Below are positions 47,496 through 56,756 of a stretch of 57,060 nucleotides of DNA, piece by piece. The notes below the pieces were generated by a model, which saw only the letters and a program-made list of their open reading frames with translations, did not search any database and had not been told where the DNA came from. This DNA comes from Alphaproteobacteria bacterium (GTDB taxonomy: Bacteria > Pseudomonadota > Alphaproteobacteria > Bin95): positions 1 through 57,060 of the forward strand of contig JAJEIH010000038.1 of the NCBI GenBank assembly GCA_022827685.1, read 5' to 3'. The first letter of the stretch is position 1, and every line of letters begins with the position of its first letter. The position numbers were made by a program, and so were the translations under genes.

Positions 47496-47912
47496 ATGGG
47501 GGTTTCGCTGCCTCCCGACTATAAGCCTTCCAGAAGCGAAGATTTCATGAACCCGATGCAGCAGGAATATTTCCGGCTGAAGCTGCTCGACTGGAAGGAC
47601 CGCCTGATCCGGGACTCCTCCGAGGCCGTCCAGCAACTCCAGAGCGAAAGCCTCCGGCTGGCGGATGACGGCGAGCGCGCCTCGCTCGAGACCGACAAGC
47701 GCCTGGCGCTCCGCACGCGGGACCGGGCGCGCAAGCTGATCGCCAAGATCGACCAGGCGCTCAGGCGGATCGACGACGGCACATACGGCTATTGCGAGCA
47801 GACCGACGAACCTATAGACCTCGGCCGGCTGGAAGCCCGGCCGATCGCGACGCTCTCCATCCAGGCGCAGGAGCGCCATGAGCGGAGCGAGCGCATGCAC
47901 CGGTCGGACTGA
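47496..47912 (+). CDS. dksA: RNA polymerase-binding protein DksA (138 aa)
   Basis: Binds the secondary channel of RNA polymerase and, with ppGpp, resets transcription in starvation. A coiled-coil region (about 20-100) with the tip acidic residues is followed by a zinc-finger-like DGTYGYCEQTDEPIDLGRL. Only one of the four zinc Cys remains, which is usual in alphaproteobacterial DksA. ATG 47496 is chosen because its product starts with the family pattern LPPDYKPSRSEDFMNPMQQEYF; ATG 47547 would drop it. It is likely monocistronic, ahead of ileS. Confidence 0.87.
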   Translation: MGVSLPPDYKPSRSEDFMNPMQQEYFRLKLLDWKDRLIRDSSEAVQQLQSESLRLADDGERASLETDKRLALRTRDRARKLIAKIDQALRRIDDGTYGYCEQTDEPIDLGRLEARPIATLSIQAQERHERSERMHRSD

Positions 47913-47978
47913 GGCTTCCGGGGCGCCCGCAATCCGGCGGCGCCCGCACTCCAGCGACCCGGCGAACGGCGAACCCCC

Positions 47979-50786
47979 ATGACCCAGGATTACCGCGACA
48001 CCGTCTTCCTGCCGAAGACGGATTTCCCGATGCGCGCCGGCCTCGCGAAGCGCGAGCCGCAGATCCTGGCCCGCTGGGAGGCCGGGGACCTGTTCGCACG
48101 CCAGCGCGAGGCGGCCAAGGGGCGCGAGAAGTTCATCCTGCATGACGGCCCGCCCTATGCGAACGGCCACCTGCATATCGGCCACGCGCTCAACAAGATC
48201 CTGAAGGACGTCATCAACCGCAGCCGGCAGATGACCGGCATGGACGCCCATTACATCCCCGGCTGGGACTGCCACGGCCTGCCGATCGAATGGAAGGTCG
48301 AGGAGGACTATCGCGCCGGCGGCCGGGACAAGGACGCGGTGCCGATCCTGGAGTTCCGCCGGGAATGCCGGGAGTTCGCCGCACTCTGGATCGACACCCA
48401 GCGCGAGGAGTTCAAGCGCCTCGGCGTGATCGGCGACTGGGACAACTACTACACCACCATGTCCAACGGGGCGGAGGCGGCGATCGCCGGCGAAATCTGC
48501 CGCTATGTCATGAATGGCGGCCTCTACCGGGGCATGAAGCCGGTGCTCTGGTCGGTCGCGGAGAAGACCGCGCTTGCCGACGCCGAGGTCGAGTATCACG
48601 ACCATGTCTCGCCCTGGATCCATGTCGCCATGCCGGTGCTGCGCGGCACGGAGGCCCCGGCCGCGCTCGTCATCTGGACGACCACGCCCTGGACCATTCC
48701 CGGCAATCGCGGCCTCGCGGTCGCCGCCGGGGCGGACTATGTGCGCGTCGCGGTGCCGGACCGCGAGGATGCGCTGATCGTCGCCGAGGAAAGGCTCGCC
48801 GCCTTCCTCGCGGACTGCGGCTACGAGGACCATGAGGTGCTCGGGCGGTGCAGGGGGGCGGAGCTTGTGGGCGCGGTCGCCGCGCATCCGCTGGCATCGC
48901 TCGGCTACGGCACGGAATCGCCGGTGATGGCCGCCGATTTCGTCACCATGGACCAGGGCACGGGCGTGGTGCATATCGCGCCCGGCCACGGCGCGGACGA
49001 CTTCAACCTCGGTACGGCCAACGGGCTCGAAGTCACCGACTATCTGGACGGCGACAGCGTCTATCGCAGCCATGTGCCGCATTTCGCGGGCGAGCGCGTG
49101 CTGACGGCAGACGGCAAGCCGGGCGGCGCGGACGAGGCCGTCATCGCCGCGCTGGAAGGGGCGGGCGCGCTGCTCGGCAAGGGCAAGCTGCAGCACAGCT
49201 ATCCGCATTCCTGGCGCTCGCACGCGCCGCTCATCTTCCGCGCGACGGTGCAGTGGTTCATCTCCATGGAGACGAACGACCTGCGCGACAAGGCGCTAAG
49301 GGCCGTCGCCGAGACCCGCTTCGTGCCGGAGAGCGGCCGCCGGCGCCTCGGCTCCATGATCGAGGGCCGGCCGGACTGGTGCGTTTCCCGCCAGCGGGCC
49401 TGGGGCGTGCCGATCCCGGTGTTCACCCACAGGGAGACCGGGGAGGTCCTGCGCGACGAAGCGGTCAACGAGCGTGTGCTCGCCGCCTTCCGCGAGCGCG
49501 GCGGGGACGCCTGGTTCGAGCTGCCGGCCTCGCATTTCCTCGGCCCGGACCGCGACCCGGAGGACTGGGACCAGGTGCAGGACATCGTGGAGGTCTGGTT
49601 CGATTCGGGCTCGACCCACGCCTTCGTTCTGGAGGGCAACGAGACCCAGCGCTGGCCCGCCTCGCTCTATCTGGAAGGTTCCGACCAGCACCGGGGCTGG
49701 TTCCACTCCTCGCTGCTGGAGGCCGCCGGCACGCGCGGCCGCGCGCCCTTCGACGCCGTGCTGACGCATGGCTTCGTACTCGACGAGGACGGGCGCAAAA
49801 TGTCGAAATCGCTCGGCAATGTGACCGCCCCGCAGGAAGTCATTGACCGCTACGGCGCCGACATCCTGCGCATCTGGACGGTCTCGGCCGACTATTCGGA
49901 CGATCTGCGCATCGGCGAGAACATCCTGAAGCACCAGGCAGAGCTTTACCGGCGCATCCGCAACACGCTGCGCTACCTGCTCGGCAATCTCTCGGGCTTC
50001 GAGGCGGCCGAGCGCGTCGCGCCCGCCGACATGCCGGAGCTGGAACGCTGGGTGCTGCACCGGCTGTGGGAGCTGGACCGGCTGGTGCGCCGCGCCATCG
50101 AGGACTACGACTTCCACGCCATGTGGACGGCGCTCCACAATTTCTGCGCCGTGGACCTGTCGGCCTTCTATCTCGATATCCGCAAGGACGTGCTCTATTG
50201 CGACCCGGCGTCGAGTCTCGCGCGCCGGTCGGCCCGGACCGTGCTCGACCTGCTGTTCGACTGCCTGACCGCCTGGACCGCGCCCATCCTCTGCTTCACC
50301 GCCGAGGAAGCCTGGCTGGCGCGCCACGGCGACACCGGGGGCGAGTCCGTGCATCTGCGCCAATTCCCCGGCGTGCCGGAGGGCTGGCGGGACGAGGCGC
50401 TGGCGGCGCGCTGGGCGGCGGTGCGCGCCGTGCGGCGGGTCCTGACGGGCGCCATCGAACGCGAGCGCGCCGCCAAGCGCATGCGCTCCGGCCTGGAAGC
50501 CGCGCCCGTGGTCTGGCTCGCTCCGGAGCGCCGGGCGGCGCTGGACGGACTAGACCTCGCGGAGATCGCCATCGTCTCGTCGATCGCCTTCGGCGAGGGA
50601 GACCCGCCGGCCGACGCCTTCCGGCTGGAGGATGTGGAGGGCGTGGCGGTCCTGCCCCTCGCCTCGGAGCACGAACGCTGCGCCCGCTGCTGGCGCCGGC
50701 TGCCGGATGTGGGCCAGGCGGGCGCGGATATCTGCGGGCGCTGCGCCGATGCGCTCCGGGCGCTGCCGCCGAAAGCGGCCGCCTGA
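47979..50786 (+). CDS. ileS: isoleucine-tRNA ligase (935 aa)
   Basis: Class I synthetase charging tRNA(Ile). The HIGH motif appears as HLHIGH (64-69) after FILHDGPPYANG, and KMSKS is at 607-611. The CP1 editing domain lies between (TTTPWTIPGN). The C-terminal zinc site is CARC...CGRC. Length is normal. Its last 38 bases overlap the most plausible lspA start, giving translational linkage with the lipoprotein peptidase gene. Confidence 0.97.
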   Translation: MTQDYRDTVFLPKTDFPMRAGLAKREPQILARWEAGDLFARQREAAKGREKFILHDGPPYANGHLHIGHALNKILKDVINRSRQMTGMDAHYIPGWDCHGLPIEWKVEEDYRAGGRDKDAVPILEFRRECREFAALWIDTQREEFKRLGVIGDWDNYYTTMSNGAEAAIAGEICRYVMNGGLYRGMKPVLWSVAEKTALADAEVEYHDHVSPWIHVAMPVLRGTEAPAALVIWTTTPWTIPGNRGLAVAAGADYVRVAVPDREDALIVAEERLAAFLADCGYEDHEVLGRCRGAELVGAVAAHPLASLGYGTESPVMAADFVTMDQGTGVVHIAPGHGADDFNLGTANGLEVTDYLDGDSVYRSHVPHFAGERVLTADGKPGGADEAVIAALEGAGALLGKGKLQHSYPHSWRSHAPLIFRATVQWFISMETNDLRDKALRAVAETRFVPESGRRRLGSMIEGRPDWCVSRQRAWGVPIPVFTHRETGEVLRDEAVNERVLAAFRERGGDAWFELPASHFLGPDRDPEDWDQVQDIVEVWFDSGSTHAFVLEGNETQRWPASLYLEGSDQHRGWFHSSLLEAAGTRGRAPFDAVLTHGFVLDEDGRKMSKSLGNVTAPQEVIDRYGADILRIWTVSADYSDDLRIGENILKHQAELYRRIRNTLRYLLGNLSGFEAAERVAPADMPELERWVLHRLWELDRLVRRAIEDYDFHAMWTALHNFCAVDLSAFYLDIRKDVLYCDPASSLARRSARTVLDLLFDCLTAWTAPILCFTAEEAWLARHGDTGGESVHLRQFPGVPEGWRDEALAARWAAVRAVRRVLTGAIERERAAKRMRSGLEAAPVVWLAPERRAALDGLDLAEIAIVSSIAFGEGDPPADAFRLEDVEGVAVLPLASEHERCARCWRRLPDVGQAGADICGRCADALRALPPKAAA

Positions 50787-51276
50787 CGCCCTGCGCGCGC
50801 CCTGGCTATACGGGCTGGCCGCGGCCGTCGCCGTCTTCGCCGCGGACCAGGCGACCAAGCTCTGGGTGCTGGCGGCTCATGCCGGTCTGCCGGTCGAGGT
50901 CCTGCCGTTCTTCAACATCGTGCTGGTCTGGAACCGGGGGGTGAGCTTCGGCATGTTCGGCGCGGCCGGCCCGCTCGTGCTGGCGGCGATCGGCGCGGCG
51001 GTGGCGGTCGTTCTGGTCGTGTGGATGCTGCGCTCCGGGCGGCGGTTCGAGGCGCTTGCGCTCGGCGCCGTGGCCGGCGGGGCGGCCGGCAATATCCTCG
51101 ACCGGCTCACGCGCGGCGCGGTGGTGGACTTCCTTGACTTCCATATCGGCGGCTGGCACTGGTATGCCTTCAATCTGGCCGATTCCGCGATCACCGTCGG
51201 CGTCGCCATGCTGTTGTTCGAAACCCTGTTCGGGCGCGGCCGGCGGGCCGGAGAAACCGGCGGCGGGAAGGGATGA
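50749..51276 (+). CDS. lspA: lipoprotein signal peptidase LspA (175 aa)
   Basis: Aspartic membrane protease that removes signal peptides from prolipoproteins. Four membrane segments can be seen. Conserved blocks are AADQATKLWV, WNRGVSFGMF, NILDRLTRGAVVDF with catalytic Asp127, and FNLADSAITVG with Asp145. No ATG or GTG occurs after the ileS stop before the first membrane segment, so the start is taken as ATG 50749, inside the ileS end; this adds a basic N-terminus. A non-standard CTG at 50791 is the alternative. The stop overlaps the lipoprotein gene (ATGA at 51273). Confidence 0.88.
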   Translation: MRSGRCRRKRPPDALRAPWLYGLAAAVAVFAADQATKLWVLAAHAGLPVEVLPFFNIVLVWNRGVSFGMFGAAGPLVLAAIGAAVAVVLVVWMLRSGRRFEALALGAVAGGAAGNILDRLTRGAVVDFLDFHIGGWHWYAFNLADSAITVGVAMLLFETLFGRGRRAGETGGGKG

Positions 51277-51794
51277 AGCGCATGACGATCCGGACGATAG
51301 CACTGCTTGCGGGCGCCGCATTCGCGCTCGGCGCATGCGACGTGGCCCGGACCCTTGGCCTCGAACGCGAGGGGCCGGACGAATTCCAGGTCCTGAGCCA
51401 TGCGCCGCTGACCCTGCCGCCGGACTACCGCCTTCGTCCGCCCGATCCCGGCGCGGTGCGCCCGCAGCAGGTCGCGCCGCGCGACAGCGCGAGGCAGACG
51501 CTGACGGGCGGTGAGGCGGGCGGCGCGGCGGCGCGGTCCGCAGGCGAATCGGCGCTGCTCTCGAAGGTGGGCGGCGCCCAGGTCGACAGCAGTTTCCGCC
51601 GGCGCATCGATGAGGAAACCGCCGAGATCGCCGAAAAGAACCGCCGGCTGCTCGATGACCTGATCTTCTGGGAAGACCGCAAGAGCCATGCGAGCGTCGT
51701 GGATGCCGAGGCGGAGAGCAAGCGGCTCCGCGAGAACGCCGCGCTCGGCAAGCCGCCGACCGAGGGCGAAACGCCGACAATCCAGCGCCGCTAG
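51273..51794 (+). CDS. DUF3035 lipoprotein (173 aa)
   Basis: The N-terminal 21 residues are a lipoprotein signal with lipobox ALGAC (Cys22). The mature part has the DUF3035 signature GPDEFQVLSHAPLTLPPDY, then a low-complexity linker and a helical, charged C-terminus. The function is unknown; genes of this family regularly follow lspA in alphaproteobacteria, and the product is itself an LspA substrate. It overlaps lspA by 4 bases. Confidence 0.85.
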   Translation: MKRMTIRTIALLAGAAFALGACDVARTLGLEREGPDEFQVLSHAPLTLPPDYRLRPPDPGAVRPQQVAPRDSARQTLTGGEAGGAAARSAGESALLSKVGGAQVDSSFRRRIDEETAEIAEKNRRLLDDLIFWEDRKSHASVVDAEAESKRLRENAALGKPPTEGETPTIQRR

Positions 51795-51811
51795 CCTGAG
51801 GGGCGCGGACG

Positions 51812-53110
51812 GTGCTGGGCGACCTTCCCTACCGCCAGGACCTGTCGCGCTCAGCCGCGATTACCGCGAGCGCGGCTTTCGAGGACGCGCTCGCGGCGGC
51901 GGGCGGGGGGCTGGCGGCGCTCAGGCGCGCCCATGACGACGGCAGCCTGCCGCTGCTCCGCGTGGCCGAAACGCAGGGCGACCTCGCCATGATCGAGGCG
52001 CGGGCCGAACATCACCGCGAACATGCCGACGATGTCGTGGTGCTCGGCACGGGCGGGTCCAGCCTCGGCGGGCAGGCGCTCTATGCGCTCGCCGATTCCG
52101 GTTTCGGGCCGAGCGGCGACTCGCCCCGGCTGCACTTCCTCGACAATATCGACCCCCACACCTTCGACCACCTGTTCCGCTCGCTCGACCTCGCGCGCAC
52201 GGACTTTCTCGTCATCTCCAAGTCGGGCGGCACGGCCGAGACGCTGCTGCAATGCCTGATCTGCCTCGAGGCGCTGGCGGACGCCGTCGGCCGCGAGAAT
52301 GCCGCGCCGCATGTGACGGTTATCGTCGAGCCCGGCGCCAGCCCGCTCCGGCGCCTCGCCGAGTCCTGGGGATTCTTCGTCATCGACCACGACCCCGGCA
52401 TAGGCGGGCGCTATGCGGCGCTGACGCCCGTGGGCCTGTTGCCGGCCGTCATCGCCGGCCTCGACCCGGCCGCGCTGCGCGAGGGCGCGCACCTGGTCCT
52501 GCACCGGAGCCTGAACGCCGCCCGGCCCGCCGCCAGCGACCCGGCGCTCGGCGCGGCGCTCAATGCCGCATGCGGGCAGGGAGCCGGACGCAGCGCCGTG
52601 CTCGCCGCTTATGCGGACCGGCTGCTGCCCTTCGCCATGTGGTTCCGCCAGCTCTGGGCGGAGAGCCTCGGCAAGGACGGCAAGGGCACGCTGCCCGCGC
52701 CCGCGCTCGGCGCGGTGGACCAGCACAGCCAGTTGCAGCTCTGGCTCGACGGGCCGGACGACAAGCTCTTCACGGTGGTCACGGCCGAGACCGCCGGGCG
52801 CGGCCGCATCGTGCCGCCGGCGCTGGTGGAGGACGGGCGCCTCGCATGGCTCGCCGGGCGCAGCATGGGCGACCTGCTGGATGCGGAGGCGCGGGCCACT
52901 GTCGAGGCCTTGGCGGAGCGGGGCCGGCCGGTCAGGCAGCTGCATCTGGAGCGCATCGACGAGACGGCGCTCGGCGCGCTGATGATGCACTTCATGCTGG
53001 AGACGGTCCTCGCCGCGCATGTGCTCGGCGTCGATCCCTTCGACCAGCCGGCGGTGGAGCGCGGCAAGGCGCTGGCGCGGGACTATCTCGCGGCGATGGG
53101 CGGGCGCTGA
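51812..53110 (+). CDS. pgi: glucose-6-phosphate isomerase, short form (432 aa)
   Basis: Interconverts glucose 6-phosphate and fructose 6-phosphate. The SIS-type phosphate loop [10 protein letters not shown], the [10 protein letters not shown] loop, [13 protein letters not shown] and [13 protein letters not shown] are clear. At 432 residues it is well below the E. coli enzyme (549) and matches the compact bacterial form. The start is GTG 51812. The last base of the stop is the first base of the mutL ATG (53110), so the two are coupled. Confidence 0.87.
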   Translation: MLGDLPYRQDLSRSAAITASAAFEDALAAAGGGLAALRRAHDDGSLPLLRVAETQGDLAMIEARAEHHREHADDVVVLGTGGSSLGGQALYALADSGFGPSGDSPRLHFLDNIDPHTFDHLFRSLDLARTDFLVISKSGGTAETLLQCLICLEALADAVGRENAAPHVTVIVEPGASPLRRLAESWGFFVIDHDPGIGGRYAALTPVGLLPAVIAGLDPAALREGAHLVLHRSLNAARPAASDPALGAALNAACGQGAGRSAVLAAYADRLLPFAMWFRQLWAESLGKDGKGTLPAPALGAVDQHSQLQLWLDGPDDKLFTVVTAETAGRGRIVPPALVEDGRLAWLAGRSMGDLLDAEARATVEALAERGRPVRQLHLERIDETALGALMMHFMLETVLAAHVLGVDPFDQPAVERGKALARDYLAAMGGR

Positions 53111-54870
53111 TGCTGCGCCGCCTGCCGGAGGCGGTGGTGAACCGCATCGCGGCGGGAGAGGTGGTGGAACGCCCGGCCTCCGCGCTCAAGGAGCTGGTCG
53201 AGAACGCGATCGACGCGGGCGCCGGGCGGATCGACTGCGCGCTCCGCCAGGGGGGCGCGGCCTCGATTTCCGTGGATGACGACGGCGCCGGCATCGCGCG
53301 GGACGAGCTCGCGCTCGCGCTCGAGCGCCACGCCACCTCCAAGCTCGCTGATGACGACCTTGTGGATATCCGCACGCTCGGCTTTCGCGGCGAGGCGCTG
53401 CCCTCCATCGGCGCCGTCTCGCGCCTCGCCATAACCAGCCGGGCCGACGGCGCGGCCGAGGCCTGGCGCATCGCGGTCGACAACGGCAGCATCGGCGCGC
53501 TCGAGCCGGCGGCCCGCGCGCGCGGCACGCGGGTCGAGGCCGCCGGGCTCTTCCGCGCCGTGCCCGCGCGCCTCAAATTCCTGAAATCGGCGCGCGCGGA
53601 ATATCTCGCCGCCGCCGACATGCTGAAGCGCCTCGCCATGGCGCGCCCGGCGGTCGGCTTTTCGCTGGAGCATGACGGGCGGCGCGCCTGGGCGTCGGCC
53701 GCGGCCGCCGACCCGCTCGCCCGGCTCGCGGATGTGCTGGGGGCGGAGTTTGCCGACAACTCCGTGCCGGTCGCGCTGGAAGCGGACGGGCTGCGCCTAA
53801 CGGGCCATGCCGGCCTGCCGACCTGGCATCGCGGCACGGCGCAGGCGCAATACCTCTTCGTCAATGGCCGCCCGGTGCGCGACCGCCTGCTCCAGGGCGC
53901 GGTCCGCGCGGGCTATGAGGAGCTGGTGCCGCGCGGACGCTTCCCGGTGCTGGCGCTGTTCCTGGATGTGCCGCCCGACCGCGTGGACGTGAATGTGCAT
54001 CCGGCAAAGACCGAGATCCGGTTCCGCGATGCGGGCCGGGTGCGCTCGCTCATCGTCTCCGCGCTTCGCCGCGCGCTCGCGGAAGAGGGCCACCGCGCCG
54101 CCGCGCCTGCCGGGTTTCATATGGGCGGCGTTGGCGCCGCTGCATCGCTGGCCGGGCGCTTCCGGGCGGGCGGAACGTCCGCGCCGCCGCTGGAGCTCGC
54201 CGAGCGGGCGAGCGAATGGCAGGCGCCGCTCGATCCCGCCCTGCCGCCATCGGCCCCGCCGCCCGCCCCGGAGGCGCCCGAAGCCGCCGGCCTGCCGCTG
54301 GGGGCGGCGCGCGCGCAGCTCCACGACACCTACATCGTGGCGCAAACGGGCGACGGCATCGTGCTGGTGGACCAGCATGCCGCGCATGAACGGCTCGTGC
54401 TGGAGCGCATGCGCCGGGCGCTCGCCGAGGGCCGGCCGCCGCGCCAGGCGCTGCTGCTGCCGGAGGTGGTGGAGCTGGACGAAGCCGGCGCCGAGCGCCT
54501 CGCGGCCAAGGCCGGGGAACTCGCCGAGCTCGGCCTCGTGCTGGAGCGCTTCGGCCCGCAGGCGGTGCTTGTCCGCGAGACGCCGGCGGCGCTGGGCGAG
54601 GCGGATGCGAAGGGGCTGGTGCGCGACCTTGCCGACGACCTCGCCGAGCACGGGCTGGCGCTGGCGCTCAGGGAACGGCTGGAGGATGTGGCGGCGACCA
54701 TGGCCTGCCACGGCTCGGTGCGCGCCGGCCGCCGCCTCGGCGCGCAGGAGATGGACGCGCTCCTGCGCGAAATGGAGGCCACGCCGCGGTCCGGCCAGTG
54801 CAATCACGGCCGCCCGACCTATATCGAACTCAAGCTCGCGGACATAGAGCGCCTGTTCGGCCGGCGGTGA
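53110..54870 (+). CDS. mutL: DNA mismatch repair endonuclease MutL (586 aa)
   Basis: Couples MutS mismatch recognition to strand nicking. The GHKL ATPase motifs are complete: [19 protein letters not shown] and ENAIDAG (motif I), DDGAGI (II), TLGFRGEAL (III). A proline-rich linker (about 375-400) follows. The C-terminal domain contains the nuclease signature DQHA-x2-E-x4-E (Asp421-Glu432), ACHGSVR and CNHGRPT, so it is the nicking type used where MutH is absent. It overlaps pgi by 1 base and converges with the RES toxin gene. Confidence 0.95.
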   Translation: MLRRLPEAVVNRIAAGEVVERPASALKELVENAIDAGAGRIDCALRQGGAASISVDDDGAGIARDELALALERHATSKLADDDLVDIRTLGFRGEALPSIGAVSRLAITSRADGAAEAWRIAVDNGSIGALEPAARARGTRVEAAGLFRAVPARLKFLKSARAEYLAAADMLKRLAMARPAVGFSLEHDGRRAWASAAAADPLARLADVLGAEFADNSVPVALEADGLRLTGHAGLPTWHRGTAQAQYLFVNGRPVRDRLLQGAVRAGYEELVPRGRFPVLALFLDVPPDRVDVNVHPAKTEIRFRDAGRVRSLIVSALRRALAEEGHRAAAPAGFHMGGVGAAASLAGRFRAGGTSAPPLELAERASEWQAPLDPALPPSAPPPAPEAPEAAGLPLGAARAQLHDTYIVAQTGDGIVLVDQHAAHERLVLERMRRALAEGRPPRQALLLPEVVELDEAGAERLAAKAGELAELGLVLERFGPQAVLVRETPAALGEADAKGLVRDLADDLAEHGLALALRERLEDVAATMACHGSVRAGRRLGAQEMDALLREMEATPRSGQCNHGRPTYIELKLADIERLFGRR

Positions 54871-54910
54871 GGGGACGACGCGCGCGCCTTATCCCCACCG
54901 TCTCCTTCCG

Positions 54911-55546
54911 TCATCCCCGCGGGAGCTTGTCGACGGATGTCTCGCCTGTTTCGGGATTGTATGTAATGGCGACGGTTCCGTCCAGTTCCGGGCCGCTCAA
55001 CGCCCGTCGCGCGAATACCGGCATATTCGCTCCCTCATGCCGGGCGGATGGAACGACCAGCCCGTCCACGCCCCGTTCCCTTGCTTCCGCGCCAAGCCGG
55101 TTGCAGAACGAATAATCGCTGTCATGCACCAGGTCCGGCCAGTCCGGGGCTTTGGGCCGCAGGTCCTTCTCAAGGCCCTCGAATGTGCAGCGGAAGCCCT
55201 GGTAATACGCTGTGCGTTTGCCCGGCGGCTCCCCGGCATAGGCCTTCCGGAACCAGTAGGCCATTTCCGCGTTCGCGGTCTCTGCCGCCAGCGCGCTGTA
55301 AAACACCGGAAACGAACCGTCCGAAAACCGCGTTCTGCGACGCAATTTCGCTCTCGGACGAAACGGACCGTCGAGAAGCTCGTCAATCGGGTTCAGGGGA
55401 ACTCTCCCGGACAGCAGGTCCAGCAATTCCTCGCGGGCTTCAGCGTCCAGGTTCAACTCGGCAAGGAATTGCCCGTCTTGCGCCGATACTCTCGACAAGC
55501 GAAATACGATGCGCCGGTTTCTTTCGCCCGGAATATCACCGAGCAC
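54911..55546 (-). CDS. RES-domain toxin, predicted NAD+-consuming (211 aa)
   Basis: RES proteins are the toxins of RES/Xre systems and destroy NAD+ (phosphorylase or glycohydrolase). The three residues naming the family can be placed: Arg73 in TRFSDG, Glu (Glu89 or Glu94) in YSALAAETANAEMAYWF, and Ser167 in VVPSARHEGAN; FRCTF, WPDLVHDSDYSFCNRLG and GVDGLVVPS follow the family pattern. The start is GTG 55546, whose G is the last base of the antitoxin stop (TAGTG). It is the third gene of a minus-strand operon and converges with mutL. Catalytic activity is inferred from homology. Confidence 0.85.
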   Translation of the reverse strand: MLGDIPGERNRRIVFRLSRVSAQDGQFLAELNLDAEAREELLDLLSGRVPLNPIDELLDGPFRPRAKLRRRTRFSDGSFPVFYSALAAETANAEMAYWFRKAYAGEPPGKRTAYYQGFRCTFEGLEKDLRPKAPDWPDLVHDSDYSFCNRLGAEARERGVDGLVVPSARHEGANMPVFARRALSGPELDGTVAITYNPETGETSVDKLPRG

Positions 55547-56166
55547 TACCGGACTCCGGCGGCGGACTCGACATAGTCCCGCACCAGCAAGAGGTCCTCC
55601 ATGGACCCGCCGAGCATCAGGGACAGGGGCGACGCGCTGTTCAGCATGGAGTGCCGCTCGCGCAACCAGCCGTTTTCCGTGTCCGGATCGCGGAATAGCG
55701 ACCATAAGGTTCTGCGAATACAGAACAGGTGAGCAATTCTGTCCCGGGTGTCCCGTCCGCGAAGTTGCCGCCGGCCGTCCAGAACAGCCGCGACATATTC
55801 GAAGTCCTCCGGGTCGAACCCGAGAAGCCGAACGGCATCCGGCCTGTCGAGCCGCCATGCTTCCATCAATTTCCGGACGAATTGGACAGGGCCGGTCGGC
55901 CTCCCGGCCGTCTCGCCCGGATTGCCCTGCGCGTGTTGGAATGTTCCTTCGCCCGCTAACGGGGCGATCAGACCGCGAAGCCGCCTATCGGCAGCGGGGA
56001 CCACGGTCTCGGGATGGACCCCCTGGACCCATCTCATAAACTGCGAGTGGCCCTCCCGATCGATTCGAAGGTGCCCGTTTCCGCTAACTTTGAGCTTTTC
56101 AAGGATCGCTCCGGGAAGATTGGCGAGACTGCCCGCCTCTCCGGCTTTCGCAGTCGCGTTCAACAT
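55546..56166 (-). CDS. Xre/MbcA/ParS-type antitoxin with N-terminal extension (206 aa)
   Basis: Residues from about 105 to 202 match the antitoxins that pair with RES toxins: DAVRLLGFDPEDFEYVAAVL, RDRIAHLFCIRRTLWSLF, GWLRERHSMLNSASPLSLM and MEDLLLVRDYVESAAG. This part blocks the toxin active site in known systems. The first 100 residues are extra compared with common family members (110-150 aa) and have no motif I recognise. The ATG at 56166 overlaps the end of the glycine-rich gene by 7 bases, with AGGAAA 7 bases upstream. It overlaps the toxin by 1 base. Confidence 0.8.
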   Translation of the reverse strand: MLNATAKAGEAGSLANLPGAILEKLKVSGNGHLRIDREGHSQFMRWVQGVHPETVVPAADRRLRGLIAPLAGEGTFQHAQGNPGETAGRPTGPVQFVRKLMEAWRLDRPDAVRLLGFDPEDFEYVAAVLDGRRQLRGRDTRDRIAHLFCIRRTLWSLFRDPDTENGWLRERHSMLNSASPLSLMLGGSMEDLLLVRDYVESAAGVR

Positions 56167-56756
56167 TGTCCGGTTTCCTGTTCGACATGCAGAGGGACGA
56201 AAAGCACGAAGCCGCCAGCGCCCACAGCTCCCGCATCTCCTTCGTCATAACCTTCACCGCCGCCGCCGCCGTCGCCGCCCAGGCCGATCTCAATTTCGAA
56301 TCGGTCGCCTTTGGACAGGTCTTGGAGTTCGACGATCAAGGTTTCTCCCGGAAATCCCTTACCGCCGCTGCCGCCGTTCGACACCAGCCGGTTTTCGGCC
56401 GGCGGCGCGACCGCCCCTCGCCCTCCGTCGCCACCCGGACCGTAATGGCAACCCTTGCCGTTCTTCCCGCTCACGGGCCGCCCCTCATCGAGACCGCCGC
56501 CGCCGCCGCCATCTCCGCCGCTGCCTCCGGCCGCTCGATGGGTCCGCCCGCCAACTCTCAAGGTTGTGTCGCCACCACCACCACCGCCGCCGCCGCCGCC
56601 GCCGCCAAAGATATTCAGACCTTCCAGACAAAGAGCACCGCCGCCGCCGCCGCCGCCGCCGGCCGCGCCTGTAACGATGGCAAGGCCGGTCGTTGCGGCC
56701 CAAGGCCACTCAACGCTTCCCGATTCAGTTACCCGCAGCAGCGTGGCGTCCCGCAT
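56160..56756 (-). CDS. polyglycine protein, first gene of the RES/Xre operon (198 aa)
   Basis: Nearly half of the residues are glycine, including unbroken runs at 33-40 and 51-62. A short ordered N-terminus (ESGSVEWPWAATTGLAIV) and a C-terminal segment alternating beta strand (TLIVELQDLSKGDRFEIEIG) with Gly-Asp turns resemble the glycine-rich domain of phage tail-tip and cell-surface proteins, which folds as packed polyglycine helices. No signal peptide is seen. GGAGG stands 6 bases before ATG 56756, and the frame ends exactly in the antitoxin start (ATGTTGA), which argues that it is a real gene. Its role is unknown. Confidence 0.68.
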   Translation of the reverse strand: MRDATLLRVTESGSVEWPWAATTGLAIVTGAAGGGGGGGGALCLEGLNIFGGGGGGGGGGGGDTTLRVGGRTHRAAGGSGGDGGGGGGLDEGRPVSGKNGKGCHYGPGGDGGRGAVAPPAENRLVSNGGSGGKGFPGETLIVELQDLSKGDRFEIEIGLGGDGGGGGEGYDEGDAGAVGAGGFVLFVPLHVEQETGQC

